A stretch of DNA of 64,000 nucleotides, taken from the NCBI RefSeq assembly GCF_002302635.1, contig NZ_CP022387.1, positions 992,001 to 1,056,000 on the forward strand, read 5' to 3'. Of this stretch, positions 1-8,522 are shown in pieces. Position 1 is the first letter of the stretch. Each line of letters starts with the position of its first letter. Below the pieces are notes generated by a model that was not told the origin of the DNA, did not search any database, and saw only the letters and a program-made list of their open reading frames with translations. The stretch is from Capnocytophaga stomatis (GTDB lineage: Bacteria; Bacteroidota; Bacteroidia; Flavobacteriales; Flavobacteriaceae). The position numbers were made by a program, and so were the translations under genes.

Positions 1-547
1 TGGGTTTTATGCTCTGCAGAAGTCGTCGAAGTCTCTCTTTCTCAGCTTTGCTTTCTATTTTTTGAGAGATGGAAATTCTGTCCGAAAAAGGAACCAAAAC
101 CAAATATCTTCCTGCGATGGACAGCTCCGAACTTATCCTCGGACCTTTGGTCGATATCGGTTCTTTCACAATTTGAACTAAAATAGGCTGATTTGCCTTC
201 AGAACATCAACCACACTGCCATCTTTGTTGATGTCTGGTTCCAAGGGAAAGTCTTTTAAAGAATAATCTTTCTGTTTCCCTGAAATTACCTGCTTCACAA
301 ATTTTAATAATGAGGCAAGTTGCGGACCCAAGTCGTGATAATGCAAGAAAGCATCTTTTTCGTGACCTACATCTACAAAAGCAGCATTAAGCCCCTGAAT
401 AGGTTTACGTATCTTGGCAAGCATAATATCGCCTACTCCCAATCCGTTTGAACCTTCTTCTTTGTGAAGCTCAATTAGCCTTCCTTCTTTCAATAAAGCA
501 AAATCTACATAAGAGGAACCAGAACGAATGATTAATTCTTTATTCAC
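1..547 (-). CDS. rng: Ribonuclease G/E family, N-terminal part (cut by window edge)
   Basis: Endoribonuclease that trims rRNA precursors and degrades mRNA in the cytoplasm. The 182 codons present read MNKELIIRSGSSYVDF at the start, then an S1-like part with GVGDIMLAKIRKPIQGLNAAFVDVG and DAFLHYHDLG, and end in RLRRLLQSIKP just before the catalytic core. This matches the N-terminus of Bacteroidetes RNase G. The start is GTG at 545-547, chosen because the family begins MNKELIIR; there is no ATG near it. The catalytic aspartates and zinc link lie outside the window. It follows the HU and small basic protein genes on the same strand, so the three may be co-transcribed. Identity is firm; the exact start is slightly less so. 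Confidence 0.9.
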   Translation of the reverse strand, partial: MNKELIIRSGSSYVDFALLKEGRLIELHKEEGSNGLGVGDIMLAKIRKPIQGLNAAFVDVGHEKDAFLHYHDLGPQLASLLKFVKQVISGKQKDYSLKDFPLEPDINKDGSVVDVLKANQPILVQIVKEPISTKGPRISSELSIAGRYLVLVPFSDRISISQKIESKAEKERLRRLLQSIKP

Positions 548-659
548 TCTTTTTTGGATTTTTGTTAAACACTATTTAACTGATTATGAACATTTTTTCA
601 TTCATATCAGTTTTTTTTCAAAGAACATTCCTCAAAAAGAAGAAAAAAGTAGTTAAAAA

Positions 660-752
660 CTACTTTTTCTTCTTATGGCGATTAGCTCTCGCTCTTTTTT
701 TACGTTTGTGATTTGCTACTTTATGTCTTTTTCTTTTTTTTCCGCTTGGCAT
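660..752 (-). CDS. 30-residue Lys/Arg-rich protein, probable small ribosomal protein
   Basis: A 30-residue ORF that starts MPSGKKRKRHK and ends NRHKKKK. Apart from a few residues it is all lysine, arginine and histidine. Near-identical small basic proteins are found across Bacteroidetes, often close to HU or RNase G genes. By composition and size it is an rRNA-binding ribosomal protein. It could be the Bacteroidetes-specific bL38, or a member of the AURKAIP1/COX24 (bS22/mS38-like) family; from sequence alone I cannot decide which. It lies 17 bases downstream of the HU stop and about 110 bases upstream of the RNase G start. That places it in a nucleic-acid-binding operon probably driven from the HU promoter. 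Confidence 0.8.
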   Translation of the reverse strand: MPSGKKRKRHKVANHKRKKRARANRHKKKK

Positions 753-769
753 AGCTTATCCTTTTTTAA

Positions 770-1075
770 TTATTTCTTTTTGCTTGATTTTACTTTAACT
801 TTAGTTTTTACTCCATCAACAAATACTTTTGCTGGTTTAAAAGCAGGTATGTTGTGTGCAGGAATTTTCAATGTTGTGTTTTTAGAGATATTTCTTCCTG
901 TTTTCTCTGCTCTTGTTTTGATGATGAAGCTACCAAAACCTCTTAAATACACGTTGTTACCACTTTCCAAAGAAGCTTTTACTTCTTCCATAAAATTTTC
1001 TACTGTTGCTTGAACGTCATTTTTATCAAGACCTAACTTATCAGCGATCTTTGATACGATTTCTGCTTTTGTCAT
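770..1075 (-). CDS. HU/IHF family DNA-binding protein
   Basis: Histone-like protein of 101 residues that bends and compacts DNA as a dimer. It has the N-terminal helices MTKAEIVSKIADKLGLDKNDV, the family signature around GFGSFIIKTRAEKTGRNISKNTTLKIPA (flexible DNA-binding arm with the prolines that intercalate), and PAFKPAKVF. A lysine-rich tail KVKVKSSKKK extends past the usual 90 residues, as in many Flavobacteria. A promoter box lies 45 bases upstream. It is the first gene of a likely operon with the 30-residue basic protein and RNase G. Identity is clear; whether it acts as HU or IHF cannot be told. Confidence 0.95.
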   Translation of the reverse strand: MTKAEIVSKIADKLGLDKNDVQATVENFMEEVKASLESGNNVYLRGFGSFIIKTRAEKTGRNISKNTTLKIPAHNIPAFKPAKVFVDGVKTKVKVKSSKKK

Positions 1076-1119
1076 TTTATATATTTTTTATATTAATATT
1101 TTTAAATAAAATCGGAGTG

Positions 1120-1152
1120 CAAAGATACAAATTAATTATTTAAAAAACACAA
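1120..1152 (-). promoter_or_regulatory. Bacteroidetes-type promoter for HU operon
   Basis: Reading the minus strand, TATCTTTG (1120-1127) fits the Bacteroidetes minus-7 box TAnnTTTG, and a TTG lies 22 bases upstream (1150-1152) as a candidate minus-33 box. The leader to the HU start is about 40 bases. The match is by eye to the published consensus. Confidence 0.65.
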
Positions 1153-1271
1153 GGTTAGCATTTTTTTTTCATTTAAACCCTCATTTTTAGCAGTTTTAAA
1201 TAAACACACAATTTAAATTACTGATTTTAAGCGACTTAAAAATAAAGATTTAACATCAAAAATTACTTTCC

Positions 1272-2498
1272 TTAATGCTCTTTTTTCTGGATTACTACGC
1301 TTTCTACATCTTTCCAAAAATCAGGATAAGATTTTGAAACTACCTCAGAATCAGAAATTATTATATTTGTTTTGAGCATCAGTGGAGCAAAAGCCATTGC
1401 CATACGATGGTCATTGTAAGTTTCGATAGATACATTTTCATTAATTGTTCCTCCCGATTTTAGGAACAGAGCCTTATCAGAAACTTCTATACTTGCACCC
1501 AATTTCGCTAATTCGGATTTTAGAGCCTCCAAACGGTCAGTTTCCTTGATTTTCAACGTATGAAGCCCCGTAAGCTCGCAAGCTATTCCCAACCCGAAAC
1601 AAGTTACGGCAATGGTTTGAGCTATATCGGGTGCATTCCGCAAATCGTACTTAAAAATCACATTTTCAACCGATTGAATTTTACGAAGTTCAATTTCATC
1701 ATTCAAAAAAACGGTTTCCACACCAAAAAAAGCATAAATTTCAGACAAAATACTGTCGCCCTGCAAACTATTTTTCTTATAACTACTTAATTTTAAAGAT
1801 GTTCCAATCTCCGACAAAGCTACAAAAGAATACCAATACGAAGCAGAACTCCAATCCGATTCTACAGTAATTTCTTTCTTATGGAGATTTTCCAGAGGTC
1901 GGACACTTATCGTATTTCCTTCAAAATCAGAACTTACGCCAATTTCAGAAAGTAAAGCCAATGTCATTTTAATGTAAGGAGCTGACGCCACCTCCCCTAT
2001 TAAGTTAATTTTCAACCCTTTAGAAAGAGAAGAAGCAATCAACAACAAAGCCGAAATGTACTGGCTGCTTACATCGGCTGACATACACACCTCGCTGACC
2101 TTCAATTCCCCTCCTTTTATATATAATGGTGGACAACCTTCATTTTCCAAATACGAAATCTCTGCTCCCAAATCTCGAAGAGCTTTCACCAAAATGTGAA
2201 TCGGGCGTTGTTTCATTCGAGCCGAACCTGTCAAAACCACCTCTTTCCCCTTTTGAGAGGCAAAAAAAGCAGTCAAAAAACGCATCGCAGTTCCCGCGTG
2301 GTGAATGTCAATTTCGCCGGATTGTTTCTGAAGTGCTTTTTTCATTACTTCGGAATCGTCTGAATCGGAAGCATTTTTTATAACAAGCTCAGGATAAATA
2401 GCTTGCAACAACAACAAACGATTTGTTTCCGATTTTGAACCCGAAATTTCAATTTTCTTTCCGGAAATTAATTCAGATTTTTGCAGTTTTCTGTCCAT
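1272..2498 (-). CDS. aroA: 3-phosphoshikimate 1-carboxyvinyltransferase (EPSP synthase)
   Basis: Cytoplasmic enzyme of the shikimate pathway that joins phosphoenolpyruvate to shikimate 3-phosphate. It is 408 residues long, close to the usual 420-440. It shows the N-terminal substrate loop GSKSETNRLLLLQA, the PEP-binding GTAMRFLTAFF segment, RPIHILVKALRDLGA, the catalytic-region NAPDIAQTIAV, KETDRLEALKSELAKLGA and YNDHRMAMAFAPL. The motifs are those of the divergent Bacteroidetes branch of the family. It stands alone on the minus strand. The preceding gene upstream ends in a terminator, so it must have its own promoter, but no clear TAnnTTTG box was found just before the start. Confidence 0.95.
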   Translation of the reverse strand: MDRKLQKSELISGKKIEISGSKSETNRLLLLQAIYPELVIKNASDSDDSEVMKKALQKQSGEIDIHHAGTAMRFLTAFFASQKGKEVVLTGSARMKQRPIHILVKALRDLGAEISYLENEGCPPLYIKGGELKVSEVCMSADVSSQYISALLLIASSLSKGLKINLIGEVASAPYIKMTLALLSEIGVSSDFEGNTISVRPLENLHKKEITVESDWSSASYWYSFVALSEIGTSLKLSSYKKNSLQGDSILSEIYAFFGVETVFLNDEIELRKIQSVENVIFKYDLRNAPDIAQTIAVTCFGLGIACELTGLHTLKIKETDRLEALKSELAKLGASIEVSDKALFLKSGGTINENVSIETYNDHRMAMAFAPLMLKTNIIISDSEVVSKSYPDFWKDVESVVIQKKEH

Positions 2499-2520
2499 AA
2501 TTTGCTTGAATTCATCACAA

Positions 2521-2568
2521 AAATAAAAAATACCTGAAAAACAACAAAATATATTATTGTTCTTCAGG
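2521..2568 (-). terminator. Intrinsic terminator after the DUF3575-like gene
   Basis: On the minus strand, CCTGAAGAACAA pairs with TTGTTTTTCAGG (one internal mismatch) around an AT-rich loop (2533-2568). The run TATTTTTTATTTTT follows. It sits 25 bases past the stop of the small barrel gene and before aroA, so it separates the two. Confidence 0.75.
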
Positions 2569-2593
2569 CAATTTATAAAATTTATATTTCAAA

Positions 2594-3133
2594 TTAAAAT
2601 CGATAACCAATAGCCAAAGCTCCCCGACCTATGAAAGGAGTATAATCGTCAGAAGCTGAGCGAGGAATACGTCCCATTCCGGAACTCAACTCAAAAGTAA
2701 ATCGATTTCTTATCCATTTCACACCGAGGCTTAAACCGAAGGCTATGTTTGTTTCTGTCTGTCTTCTTGAGCGGTATGCTCTCGGATGGTCATCTACAAA
2801 GTAATCCCTATTAAGAAACGTCGTAAAGACCTCCCCAAAGAAGCCCGACACGGGTTTCTTACCGAAATAATATCTTCCGAAGGCAGTTACATTGTAATTC
2901 ATTCCTGAGTCTAAATCGGAATCTTTGTATGTAAAAATTAAAGAAGAACCTCCTATTGAACAGTCATAATTCAAAGCACGTTCGTATGAAAATTCCACTC
3001 CTTCAAAAAGTAAGAAAAGAGCATTCAACTTAAGTTCATTCCTTTTAAATTCCGGACTTAATTTAGCCGAAGTTTCCTGCGAATACATCGCTAAGGAAGA
3101 AATCAGTAGCAGAAAAATAAAACATCTTTTCAT
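2594..3133 (-). CDS. Small outer-membrane beta-barrel protein, DUF3575-like
   Basis: A 179-residue exported protein with signal peptide MKRCFIFLLLISSLAMYSQ. The rest alternates hydrophobic and polar residues in short strands (NELKLNALFLLFEGVEFSYERAL, YNVTAFGRYYFGKK, TNIAFGLSLGVKWI, RFTFELSSGMGR) and ends with the terminal aromatic motif AIGYRF typical of outer-membrane barrels. The start NELKLN..FEGVEFSYER resembles the DUF3575 group of Bacteroidetes. The function of that group is unknown. It is transcribed alone, with its own promoter and terminator. Confidence 0.75.
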   Translation of the reverse strand: MKRCFIFLLLISSLAMYSQETSAKLSPEFKRNELKLNALFLLFEGVEFSYERALNYDCSIGGSSLIFTYKDSDLDSGMNYNVTAFGRYYFGKKPVSGFFGEVFTTFLNRDYFVDDHPRAYRSRRQTETNIAFGLSLGVKWIRNRFTFELSSGMGRIPRSASDDYTPFIGRGALAIGYRF

Positions 3134-3163
3134 AAATAAAGTTTCTGTTAAAATTATCAGTGC

Positions 3164-3171
3164 AAAAGTAT
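3164..3171 (-). promoter_or_regulatory. Promoter minus-7 box for the DUF3575-like gene
   Basis: The minus strand reads TACTTTTG, fitting TAnnTTTG, 30 bases before the ATG. A/T-rich DNA with several TTTTG words lies upstream, so the minus-33 element is not unique. Confidence 0.55.
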
Positions 3172-3233
3172 CAAATTAAAAACAAAAACAAAATTATTTA
3201 TATTCTTTTTAAATAACAATTAATATTGTGATA

Positions 3234-6002
3234 CTACCTAAGAACTCGTATGCTGCTTCGTCGTCTGCTTTGGTCGCCTTTACCACCTACTTTATTGAAT
3301 TTGTACGAGAAACTAAGCATAAAATACTGTTTTAACATCAATTTTTGCGAATCTTGTACGTAATCTTGCGTGATGGTTCGCCAAGCATCTACGGTTTGGT
3401 TCAGCAAGTCGAAAGCTTTGAATTGTAAGGTAGCTTTCTCCCCTAAAAACTTGTATCCCAAGCTCATATTCCAATAAAGGTACGATTTTCTAAAACCTTC
3501 GCCCATATACGGCAGGTAGGAAAACTCAATATCACTTCCAAAAATCACATTTTTAGGTACATAAGTCGTTATCTTGAAAGAAGCGCTTTGTCTTGAATAA
3601 TCCTGATTTTTAAATACATCCAAATCATACGTCGCTTTGGTAAATGAAGGCGAGTAGCTCAAATTCAAATCTACTTTTTCATCGTAATTGTATTCCAAAC
3701 TTACCGATGGCGTTAAACTGTAATTAGTTATAGCATAACGTGTTCCGTTACTAAAAAGGTTATTTTTGTTGATATTTCCCCAACTACCTAACCGATAGCC
3801 GATTTTATTTTTCTCTACCTTGTACGACTTGTTAAAATTGATTCCTCCATATATCGAAAAATCGCCATCAATGTTGGTATAGGTAGTTTTTCGGGTTAAA
3901 TCATCATTGGTTAGCGTTACAGAAGTGATTTTATCTTTTTGAAAATCAGCACTAAAATTAGCAAACCATCCGCTACGTGTTTCCCAATTATAATTGCTGT
4001 AATAGAGCTGGTATTGATGTGAAAAAGTAGGTTTCAAATCCGGATTTCCGACAAACGTATGAAGCGGATTATTCACGTTTTCAATAGGTTGCAACTGATT
4101 TACACTCGGCACACGCGTGCTGGTATCGTAATTAAAATTGATACTTGCACCTTTTTTAACTTCATAATTCACCCGAAATCGGAAATCCGGGTTTTGGAAT
4201 GTTTTATCCAGCTCCAAATTTCGCAAATAGTCGTGATTTTCAAGTCTGTTGTAAACCATTCCCACTTCGCCACTTATACGAATTTTTCCGCTTCGCCATT
4301 CCACTCCCAATTGAGGTTTGTGTCGTGTGTTTTCCGTCAGAAAATCAGAACTTAATACCGTATTAAAATTGATGTAATTTCCGTAAGCATCAGCATCATA
4401 AGTATTTACATTGTTTTTTGTATCGGATTTTGAAAAATCATATCCTGCTCGCAACAGAAAATCTTTAAAAATCGGATAACGAACCTTCGCCGAAAGATTA
4501 TAGCTATCATTTTGGTTGTCAGTATTTTGATGTTGGTCACGAATTTGCGTAAACGGATGAATTCCGAAAATTTCGCGTGTGTTGTACAATTCTTGCTCCC
4601 GTTCCGAACGACTGTTATTGTTTCCTACTGAAATTCCCCACGAACCTCTCGTGCCTTTAAAACGCCGATTAAAAGAAACTCTATTTTCAAAATTCACATT
4701 ATGGTTGTGCGAATTACTTTTGGAAAGACTCTGATTTACAGGATTTCTGTTGCTGTCGTACGACGCTTCTTCGCTTTTGTTGTCGCTGTTGCTTCTGCTT
4801 ACGGAAATTCGCGGACGCACGGAAATTTGTGTCAATGAATCAATTTTGTACTCCAATTCCCCTCGGAAATTGTGCGTGTCTCCCCACGAATTGCCCCACT
4901 GTTCGTTGCGTGAAAAATAATGGCGGTCGGGTAACGTGGTTTCACGGTCGTTTCGCGAGTAAGTTTCGCCATCATTGCGGGTGTAAAAATAATTGCCATC
5001 AACTTCCAAATCTTTTCCGTACTCATCTACATAACTGATTCCTGCCACGTGCGATTTGTTGAAACCGTCGCTTCCGCCGAAATTCATTCCGTTCGCAGAT
5101 ATGCTACTTCCCGAAACAGAAAAAGTTTCCACACTGCCCATCATCCCGAAAATTTCATCAAATTCAAAACCTAAAGTATTGATATTATTGGAACTACCAA
5201 GCACCGAAACCCGAGTTTTATCTTTAAAATAATTCCCGAAACCATTGATTTCGTAACGGTCTTTACTGCCATAACCTACTGTTGCCCGCCCGAAATAGCC
5301 TTTGTTTTTGTCCTCTTTCAGTACGATGTTTATCGATTTGTTATTCGGGTCGCCTTCTTCTTTGGTGAATTTCTGTTCCTTAGTTTTGGTGTCGCTCACC
5401 TGAATTTTCTTAACGATTTCTTTGGTGAGATTCTTTGTAGCGATTTTGGGGTCATCAAAAAAAGGCTTTCCGTTAACCAAAATTTCATTTACGGGAGTTC
5501 CGTTTACAGTGATTTTCCCTTTGGAATCGACCTCTACTCCCGGCAGGTTTTTGAGTAATTCTTCCACCGTGGCATCGGGACGAAGTTTGAAAGCATCGGC
5601 ATTAAATTCAAGCGTATCTTTTTTTACTGTGATGGGAATAGCCTCGGAAAGCACTGTAACTCCTTCTAATTCTTCGGCTTGTGTTTCCATTTGAATAAGA
5701 CCCAAATCAAGCGCGCCTTTCGGGGTGGTAATGCGTTTTTTATAAGGAGCATTCCCGACGTGGGTAATGAACAAATCCAGCTCTTGTTCTTGGCTTTTAC
5801 CTTTTAGGTTGAAAATACCTTTGGCATCGGAAATGGTGTAATTCACTAAAGTAGAATCTTTTACCGATTTTAAAAACACGGTAGAAGCCTCAAGTGGCTT
5901 TTGAGTAGATTTGTCGTAAACCTTTCCTGTAATAGTAAATTGCTGAGAAAATGCAGAAAAACTCATCAACAGCAACAATAGCAATGCGTAATTCTTATTC
6001 AT
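3234..6002 (-). CDS. Large outer-membrane beta-barrel, TonB-receptor-like, with carboxypeptidase-regulatory-like N-domain
   Basis: A 922-residue outer-membrane protein. Signal peptide MNKNYALLLLLLMSFSAFSQ, then a carboxypeptidase-D regulatory-like domain (FTITGKVYDKSTQKPLEASTVFLK). A plug-like segment follows (FNADAFKLRPDATVEELLKNLPGVEVDSKGKITVNGTPVNEILVNGKPFF), then a long C-terminal barrel of the OMP_b-brl_3 type ending in RRSSIRVLR. It probably takes up or binds an unknown ligand. I start at 6002 rather than at the longer reading frame's start at 6122: the signal peptide begins here and a strong promoter lies inside the extra 40 codons. No SusD partner is next to it, which argues against a standard glycan-uptake pair. 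Confidence 0.85.
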   Translation of the reverse strand: MNKNYALLLLLLMSFSAFSQQFTITGKVYDKSTQKPLEASTVFLKSVKDSTLVNYTISDAKGIFNLKGKSQEQELDLFITHVGNAPYKKRITTPKGALDLGLIQMETQAEELEGVTVLSEAIPITVKKDTLEFNADAFKLRPDATVEELLKNLPGVEVDSKGKITVNGTPVNEILVNGKPFFDDPKIATKNLTKEIVKKIQVSDTKTKEQKFTKEEGDPNNKSINIVLKEDKNKGYFGRATVGYGSKDRYEINGFGNYFKDKTRVSVLGSSNNINTLGFEFDEIFGMMGSVETFSVSGSSISANGMNFGGSDGFNKSHVAGISYVDEYGKDLEVDGNYFYTRNDGETYSRNDRETTLPDRHYFSRNEQWGNSWGDTHNFRGELEYKIDSLTQISVRPRISVSRSNSDNKSEEASYDSNRNPVNQSLSKSNSHNHNVNFENRVSFNRRFKGTRGSWGISVGNNNSRSEREQELYNTREIFGIHPFTQIRDQHQNTDNQNDSYNLSAKVRYPIFKDFLLRAGYDFSKSDTKNNVNTYDADAYGNYINFNTVLSSDFLTENTRHKPQLGVEWRSGKIRISGEVGMVYNRLENHDYLRNLELDKTFQNPDFRFRVNYEVKKGASINFNYDTSTRVPSVNQLQPIENVNNPLHTFVGNPDLKPTFSHQYQLYYSNYNWETRSGWFANFSADFQKDKITSVTLTNDDLTRKTTYTNIDGDFSIYGGINFNKSYKVEKNKIGYRLGSWGNINKNNLFSNGTRYAITNYSLTPSVSLEYNYDEKVDLNLSYSPSFTKATYDLDVFKNQDYSRQSASFKITTYVPKNVIFGSDIEFSYLPYMGEGFRKSYLYWNMSLGYKFLGEKATLQFKAFDLLNQTVDAWRTITQDYVQDSQKLMLKQYFMLSFSYKFNKVGGKGDQSRRRSSIRVLR

Positions 6003-6030
6003 TTTGGTTGTTTTAACTTGAAGTTCAGGG

Positions 6031-6060
6031 CAAATATAATTCATTTTTATTAACTCCAAA
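6031..6060 (-). promoter_or_regulatory. Promoter for the large outer-membrane barrel
   Basis: On the minus strand TATATTTG (6031-6038) fits the minus-7 box, and TTTG (6057-6060) lies 18 bases upstream as the minus-33 box. The pair sits inside the in-frame extension of the barrel gene, so translation cannot begin at 6122. This decides the start at 6002, about 29 bases downstream. Confidence 0.7.
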
Positions 6061-6143
6061 GCATATTTATTGGAAGAAAAACAAAAAAAGTGAAATTTTA
6101 AGCAAATTTCACCCATCCTCATCCATATATCTTTAATAAAATG

Positions 6144-6854
6144 CTAAATCACTCTTCGTGTGCTCATTCTTTCAAAATGAGGATTTAAGTGCATACGCAT
6201 CGCTTCTCTGAACGATTGTGGAGTGCCATTTTTAAGTTCTTCTACCAAATCTATGTGTGTTATCAAATTATTTTCCTTATTCAGATTACAAATTTCCTTC
6301 TCTTGCAAATCGTGAACATACTGAAAAACAGGAAGTAACAATTCCTGAAAACGTAATAATGTTTGATTACTCGCCATTTTGTAAAGCGTACTGTGGAAGG
6401 CAAATTCATCTTGCAACGAAAAATAATTATCAATATACTCGTAATTAGCACGTTTTGCCAGTGCTTCCAGCTCCTGAACCTGCTCTTCCGTCTTTCGAGC
6501 AAAAACAAAATCCACCATACCGATTTCAAACATCAAACGAAATTCAAACAAATCCTGCAACGTACTTTCGTCCAGCATTTTAGACTCAATCGTCCTTTGA
6601 ATATTGAAAATCAAATCAGGCTCTTTCAAAACCATTCCCCGATGTTTTTTTGACTCAACAAGCCCCATAGTACGCATTCGCAACAAGGCTTCGCGAACAG
6701 CAGTTCGGCTTACCCCGAGCCATTCGGCGAGTTCCATTTCCTTAGGCAGAGAATCGCCCGGCTTCAAGTTATTTTCCCTAATATACTCAGTAATACGTTG
6801 TTCGATTCGGTCAACTAATGTTATACTTTCAAGTGGTTGGAGTTTCATATTCAT
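6144..6854 (-). CDS. GntR family transcriptional regulator, FCD domain (candidate sialic-acid regulator)
   Basis: DNA-binding regulator of the FadR subgroup. Winged helix in the first 75 residues (VDRIEQRITEYIRENNLKPGDSLPKEMELAEWLGVSRTAVREALLRM), then an all-helical FCD ligand domain with the metal- or ligand-binding histidines in DEFAFHSTLY, THIDLVEELKNG and AMRMHLNPHF. Three ATG codons lie close together; I use MNMKLQPLES at 6854, though 6848 or 6869 is possible. It is divergent from the N-acylglucosamine epimerase and, further on, the sialidase. By position it may control them, as NanR does in other bacteria. That role is inferred; no operator could be proved. Confidence 0.85.
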   Translation of the reverse strand: MNMKLQPLESITLVDRIEQRITEYIRENNLKPGDSLPKEMELAEWLGVSRTAVREALLRMRTMGLVESKKHRGMVLKEPDLIFNIQRTIESKMLDESTLQDLFEFRLMFEIGMVDFVFARKTEEQVQELEALAKRANYEYIDNYFSLQDEFAFHSTLYKMASNQTLLRFQELLLPVFQYVHDLQEKEICNLNKENNLITHIDLVEELKNGTPQSFREAMRMHLNPHFERMSTRRVI

Positions 6855-6941
6855 AATTAAAAAAAACAAAAAATAAGAAATTCTTCTGATAATTCAAAAA
6901 TTCAAACATTAAAAATTAAATAATTATCAAAAAAAAATTCT

Positions 6942-6949
6942 TACCTTTG
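6942..6949 (+). promoter_or_regulatory. Promoter minus-7 box for the epimerase, in the divergent regulator gap
   Basis: TACCTTTG fits TAnnTTTG and points toward the epimerase, leaving a leader of about 140 bases. Inside the leader, at about 6978-6987, CGTT-AA-AACG forms a short dyad that could bind a dimeric regulator. The dyad is weak evidence. Confidence 0.55.
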
Positions 6950-7096
6950 CCTTGTTTGAAAAGTGATTTTTATTTTACGTTAAAACGACAAGGCTAAATT
7001 AATATTTTCTGTTTAATGAACAAAATTTTTTAACAAAAACAGAATAAAAATCTCTTTTTATCCATTTTTTAGAAAATAGAAACTTTTTATTAGCAT

Positions 7097-8257
7097 ATGA
7101 AATACAGCGAACTTTATAAAAAAACATTATTGGAAGATGTGGTTCCTTTCTGGGAAAAACACTCATTGGACAAGGAATTCGGAGGATATTTCACCTGTCT
7201 TGACCGTGAAGGAAAGGTTTTTGATACGGATAAGTTCATCTGGCTGCAAGGACGACAAGCGTGGACTTTCGCGATGCTTTACAATCAGGTGGAGAAAAAC
7301 CAAAAATGGCTTGAAATTTCAAAATCGGGAGTTGAATTTCTGAAAAATCACGCAATGGACGCCGACGGAAATTTTTACTTTGCCCTTACTCGTGACGGCA
7401 AACCTTTGGTGCAACCTTACAATATTTTCTCGGATTGTTTCGCTGCAATGGCGTTCAGCCAATACGCGAAGGCTTCGGGTGACGAAACTTATAAAAAACT
7501 GGCAGTCAGTACTTATCACAATATCTTAAAAAAACAAAACAACCCGAAAGGAAAGTACGAAAAAACTACTGACGTTCGTCCTCTGAAAGGATTTTCGCTC
7601 CCGATGATTCTGTCGAATTTGGTACTGGAACTGGAAAGCGTTCTTTCGGAAGAAGAAATCAACAAAACGATAGATTTCAGCATCAATGAAGTAATGAATG
7701 TATTTTTAGATGCTGAAACGGGTATCATTTTTGAAAACGTTCGCCCTGACGGAAGCAAAGAAGACAGTTTCAACGGACGATTGCTTAACCCTGGTCACGG
7801 CATCGAAGCAATGTGGTTTATGATTGATATTGCCGTGCGTCGTGGCGACAAATCGCTTATCGAAAAAGCTACACAAACCATTCTTAATATATTGAATTAC
7901 AGTTGGGACGAGGAACACGGAGGTATTTTGTATTTTATGGATGCCAAAGGAAATCCGCCTCAGCAATTGGAATGGGACCAAAAACTTTGGTGGGTGCATT
8001 TGGAAACTTTGGTAGCACTTTCAAAGGCTTATTTGCACACCCAAAATGCCGAAATCTGGGCGTGGTATGAAAAGGTACACGCGTACGCTTGGTCGCATTT
8101 TTCTGACCCTAAGCACGGCGAATGGTTCGGTTATTTGAATCGGGAAGGCAAACCGCTACTCACGCTTAAAGGCGGAAAATGGAAAGGCTGTTTCCATGTG
8201 CCAAGAGCGATGTTCCAATGCTGGAAAACCTTTGAACAGATTGAAAAACAATATTGA
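7097..8257 (+). CDS. N-acylglucosamine 2-epimerase (AGE/renin-binding protein family)
   Basis: Cytoplasmic enzyme that interconverts N-acetylmannosamine and N-acetylglucosamine, the step after sialic acid is split by its lyase. It is 386 residues, the normal length for the (alpha/alpha)6-barrel family. Typical segments are [47 protein letters not shown] (His234) and [15 protein letters not shown] (His367); the two histidines match the pair used as acid and base in known epimerases. Its neighbours are a GntR regulator and a sialidase, which supports a sialic-acid role over cellobiose epimerisation. No lyase or sialic-acid transporter lies in the window. Confidence 0.9.
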   Translation: MKYSELYKKTLLEDVVPFWEKHSLDKEFGGYFTCLDREGKVFDTDKFIWLQGRQAWTFAMLYNQVEKNQKWLEISKSGVEFLKNHAMDADGNFYFALTRDGKPLVQPYNIFSDCFAAMAFSQYAKASGDETYKKLAVSTYHNILKKQNNPKGKYEKTTDVRPLKGFSLPMILSNLVLELESVLSEEEINKTIDFSINEVMNVFLDAETGIIFENVRPDGSKEDSFNGRLLNPGHGIEAMWFMIDIAVRRGDKSLIEKATQTILNILNYSWDEEHGGILYFMDAKGNPPQQLEWDQKLWWVHLETLVALSKAYLHTQNAEIWAWYEKVHAYAWSHFSDPKHGEWFGYLNREGKPLLTLKGGKWKGCFHVPRAMFQCWKTFEQIEKQY

Positions 8258-8329
8258 GTTCAGTACTTAACACATATTTTTATGATTTAAGTATTGATTT
8301 TCAGTGTTTTTTGCACTTTTATTGGCATT

Positions 8330-8467
8330 GGAGACGAAGCGTTAAGAAAATCAATGAATGGAACGCAGAAAATATCCGCTGTTCGAAGCGACCGTAGGGA
8401 GCAAGTTCGGAGATTTTCAGTGGAATAAATTGATTTTTAGCAAAGTATCCACAGACTTGAATTTTTG
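8330..8467 (+). repeat. Likely dispersed intergenic repeat upstream of the sialidase
   Basis: The 265-base gap before the sialidase contains a GC-richer stretch (words such as CGCTGTTCGAAGCGACCG and GGGAGCAAGTTCGGAG) unlike the AT-rich DNA around it. It leads directly into the palindrome at 8468. I recall closely similar text between genes in other Flavobacteriia, so I call it a dispersed repeat, but I cannot search for copies. A 62-codon reading frame on the minus strand over it shows no protein features and is not called a gene. Confidence 0.4.
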
Positions 8468-8493
8468 GTACTTTTGTTTCAAGACAAAAGTAC
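8468..8493 (+). promoter_or_regulatory. Sialidase promoter inside a perfect palindrome
   Basis: GTACTTTTGT (8468-8477) and ACAAAAGTAC (8484-8493) are perfect inverted copies separated by 6 bases. The left arm holds TACTTTTG (8469-8476), a match to the minus-7 box TAnnTTTG, 46 bases before the sialidase ATG. A dyad over the core promoter could be an operator. It could equally be a hairpin at the 5' end of the transcript, or the end of a dispersed repeat. Confidence 0.6.
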
Positions 8494-8522
8494 AAATATG
8501 AAAACAAATAAAAACTATCATA

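Noticed and set aside
675-1013. 112-codon plus-strand reading frame
   Set aside because: It covers HU and the 30-residue basic gene on the other strand and shows no family features; phenylalanine- and serine-rich text is the mirror of lysine-rich coding.
6003-6122. 40-codon extension of the large barrel gene
   Set aside because: It contains a complete promoter and precedes a proper signal peptide.
8319-8507. 62-codon minus-strand frame before the sialidase
   Set aside because: It lies over a likely dispersed repeat and the sialidase promoter; no signal or motif supports a protein.
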